Of a DNA stretch of 5,000 nt, positions 4,784-5,000 are shown piece by piece. The position numbers and the translations under genes were made by a program. The stretch's first letter is position 1; each line of letters starts with the position of its first letter. The notes under the pieces were generated by a model that was given only the letters and a program-made list of their open reading frames with translations, was not told the origin of the DNA and did no database searches. The stretch comes from an uncultured Actinomycetes bacterium (GTDB taxonomy: Bacteria > Actinomycetota > Thermoleophilia > Gaiellales > Gaiellaceae): contig CAIYXH010000283.1 in assembly GCA_903930195.1 (NCBI GenBank), positions 1 through 5,000 of the forward strand, given 5' to 3'.

Positions 4784-5000
4784 CTACTTGACGGAAGCGA
4801 GTGGCTTCAGGCCCTTCGCAATCGCGATCATCGTCTTCGGCGAGAGGTCGTCGAGCAGCGTGTTCACGACCCAGTACGTCGAGTCCCCGGAGCGCAGCAC
4901 GATCATGTGCAGGTTCGACCCGTTCCAGTACTCGTCGAACTCCCGGCCGCCGAAGTCGTGGTGGAAGCTCTTGTCGTCGAGGATCGGCGGATCGGGCATG
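4784..5000 (-). CDS. C-terminal end of an unrecognised protein, possibly LCP (LytR-CpsA-Psr)-like
   Basis: The frame enters from the right edge and ends at a TAG at 4786-4784, so about 71 residues are visible. An ATG lies at 4999-4997, but the segment reads like the end of a larger protein, and I treat that codon as probably internal. Visible features are an Asp/His-rich stretch (FHHDFGGREFDEYW), then a strand-rich part (LHMIVLRSGDSTYWVVNTLLDDL) and a final amphipathic helix (SPKTMIAIAKGLKPL). From memory the last part resembles C-terminal tails of LCP-type cell-wall ligases from some actinobacteria, which attach polymers to peptidoglycan and would suit this neighbourhood. I cannot verify this, and the catalytic LCP domain is outside the window. 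There is no cysteine or membrane segment in the visible part. ugd begins 9 nt after the stop, so the two are probably in one operon. Confidence 0.6.
   Translation of the reverse strand, partial: MPDPPILDDKSFHHDFGGREFDEYWNGSNLHMIVLRSGDSTYWVVNTLLDDLSPKTMIAIAKGLKPLASVK

Overview
By eye this window is strongly GC-rich. Every gene I can support lies on the minus strand, so transcription runs from position 5000 towards 1. Codon use is dominated by G or C in third position. The gene content (comF followed by hpf, next to envelope-polysaccharide genes) and protein style suggest a high-GC actinobacterium, possibly of the Thermoleophilia type. That placement is inference; no rRNA or other marker gene is present to confirm it.

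Region 5000 to 2331 is a compact nucleotide-sugar / surface-polysaccharide cluster. It contains the C-terminal end of an unrecognised protein (4784-5000), UDP-glucose 6-dehydrogenase ugd (3461-4774), a short sugar-1-phosphate nucleotidyltransferase (2762-3457) and a small cupin of the type II mannose-6-phosphate isomerase family (2362-2751). Gaps are 9, 3 and 10 nt, which implies one polycistronic mRNA with coupled translation. The run ends in a perfect 10-bp hairpin with a UUCG tetraloop (2331-2354), the best terminator candidate in the window.

Region 2330 to 1397 holds about 90 bases with no recognisable promoter, then a second sugar nucleotidyltransferase of RmlA/GalU-like type (1471-2238). 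A short intergenic stretch follows, with three alternating TGTGAC/GTCACA half-sites (1415-1442).

Region 1396 to 1 holds comF (double zinc ribbon plus phosphoribosyltransferase domain), a possible hairpin, then hpf, a short ribosome-hibernation factor with a strong Shine-Dalgarno that fixes its start at 605. One nucleotide after the hpf stop begins an unrecognised gene that runs off the left edge.

Functionally, the right part supplies activated sugars (UDP-glucuronate, and probably an NDP-hexose made by the nucleotidyltransferases with the isomerase-like cupin) for envelope or exopolysaccharide. The left part is the familiar comF-hpf pair, linked to DNA uptake and stationary-phase ribosome protection. 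I see no mobile element, CRISPR array, tRNA or rRNA. The oddest points are that comF has no ATG/GTG/TTG start ahead of its zinc-binding domain, and the half-site cluster just upstream of it. I found no convincing undescribed system; the window looks largely ordinary.
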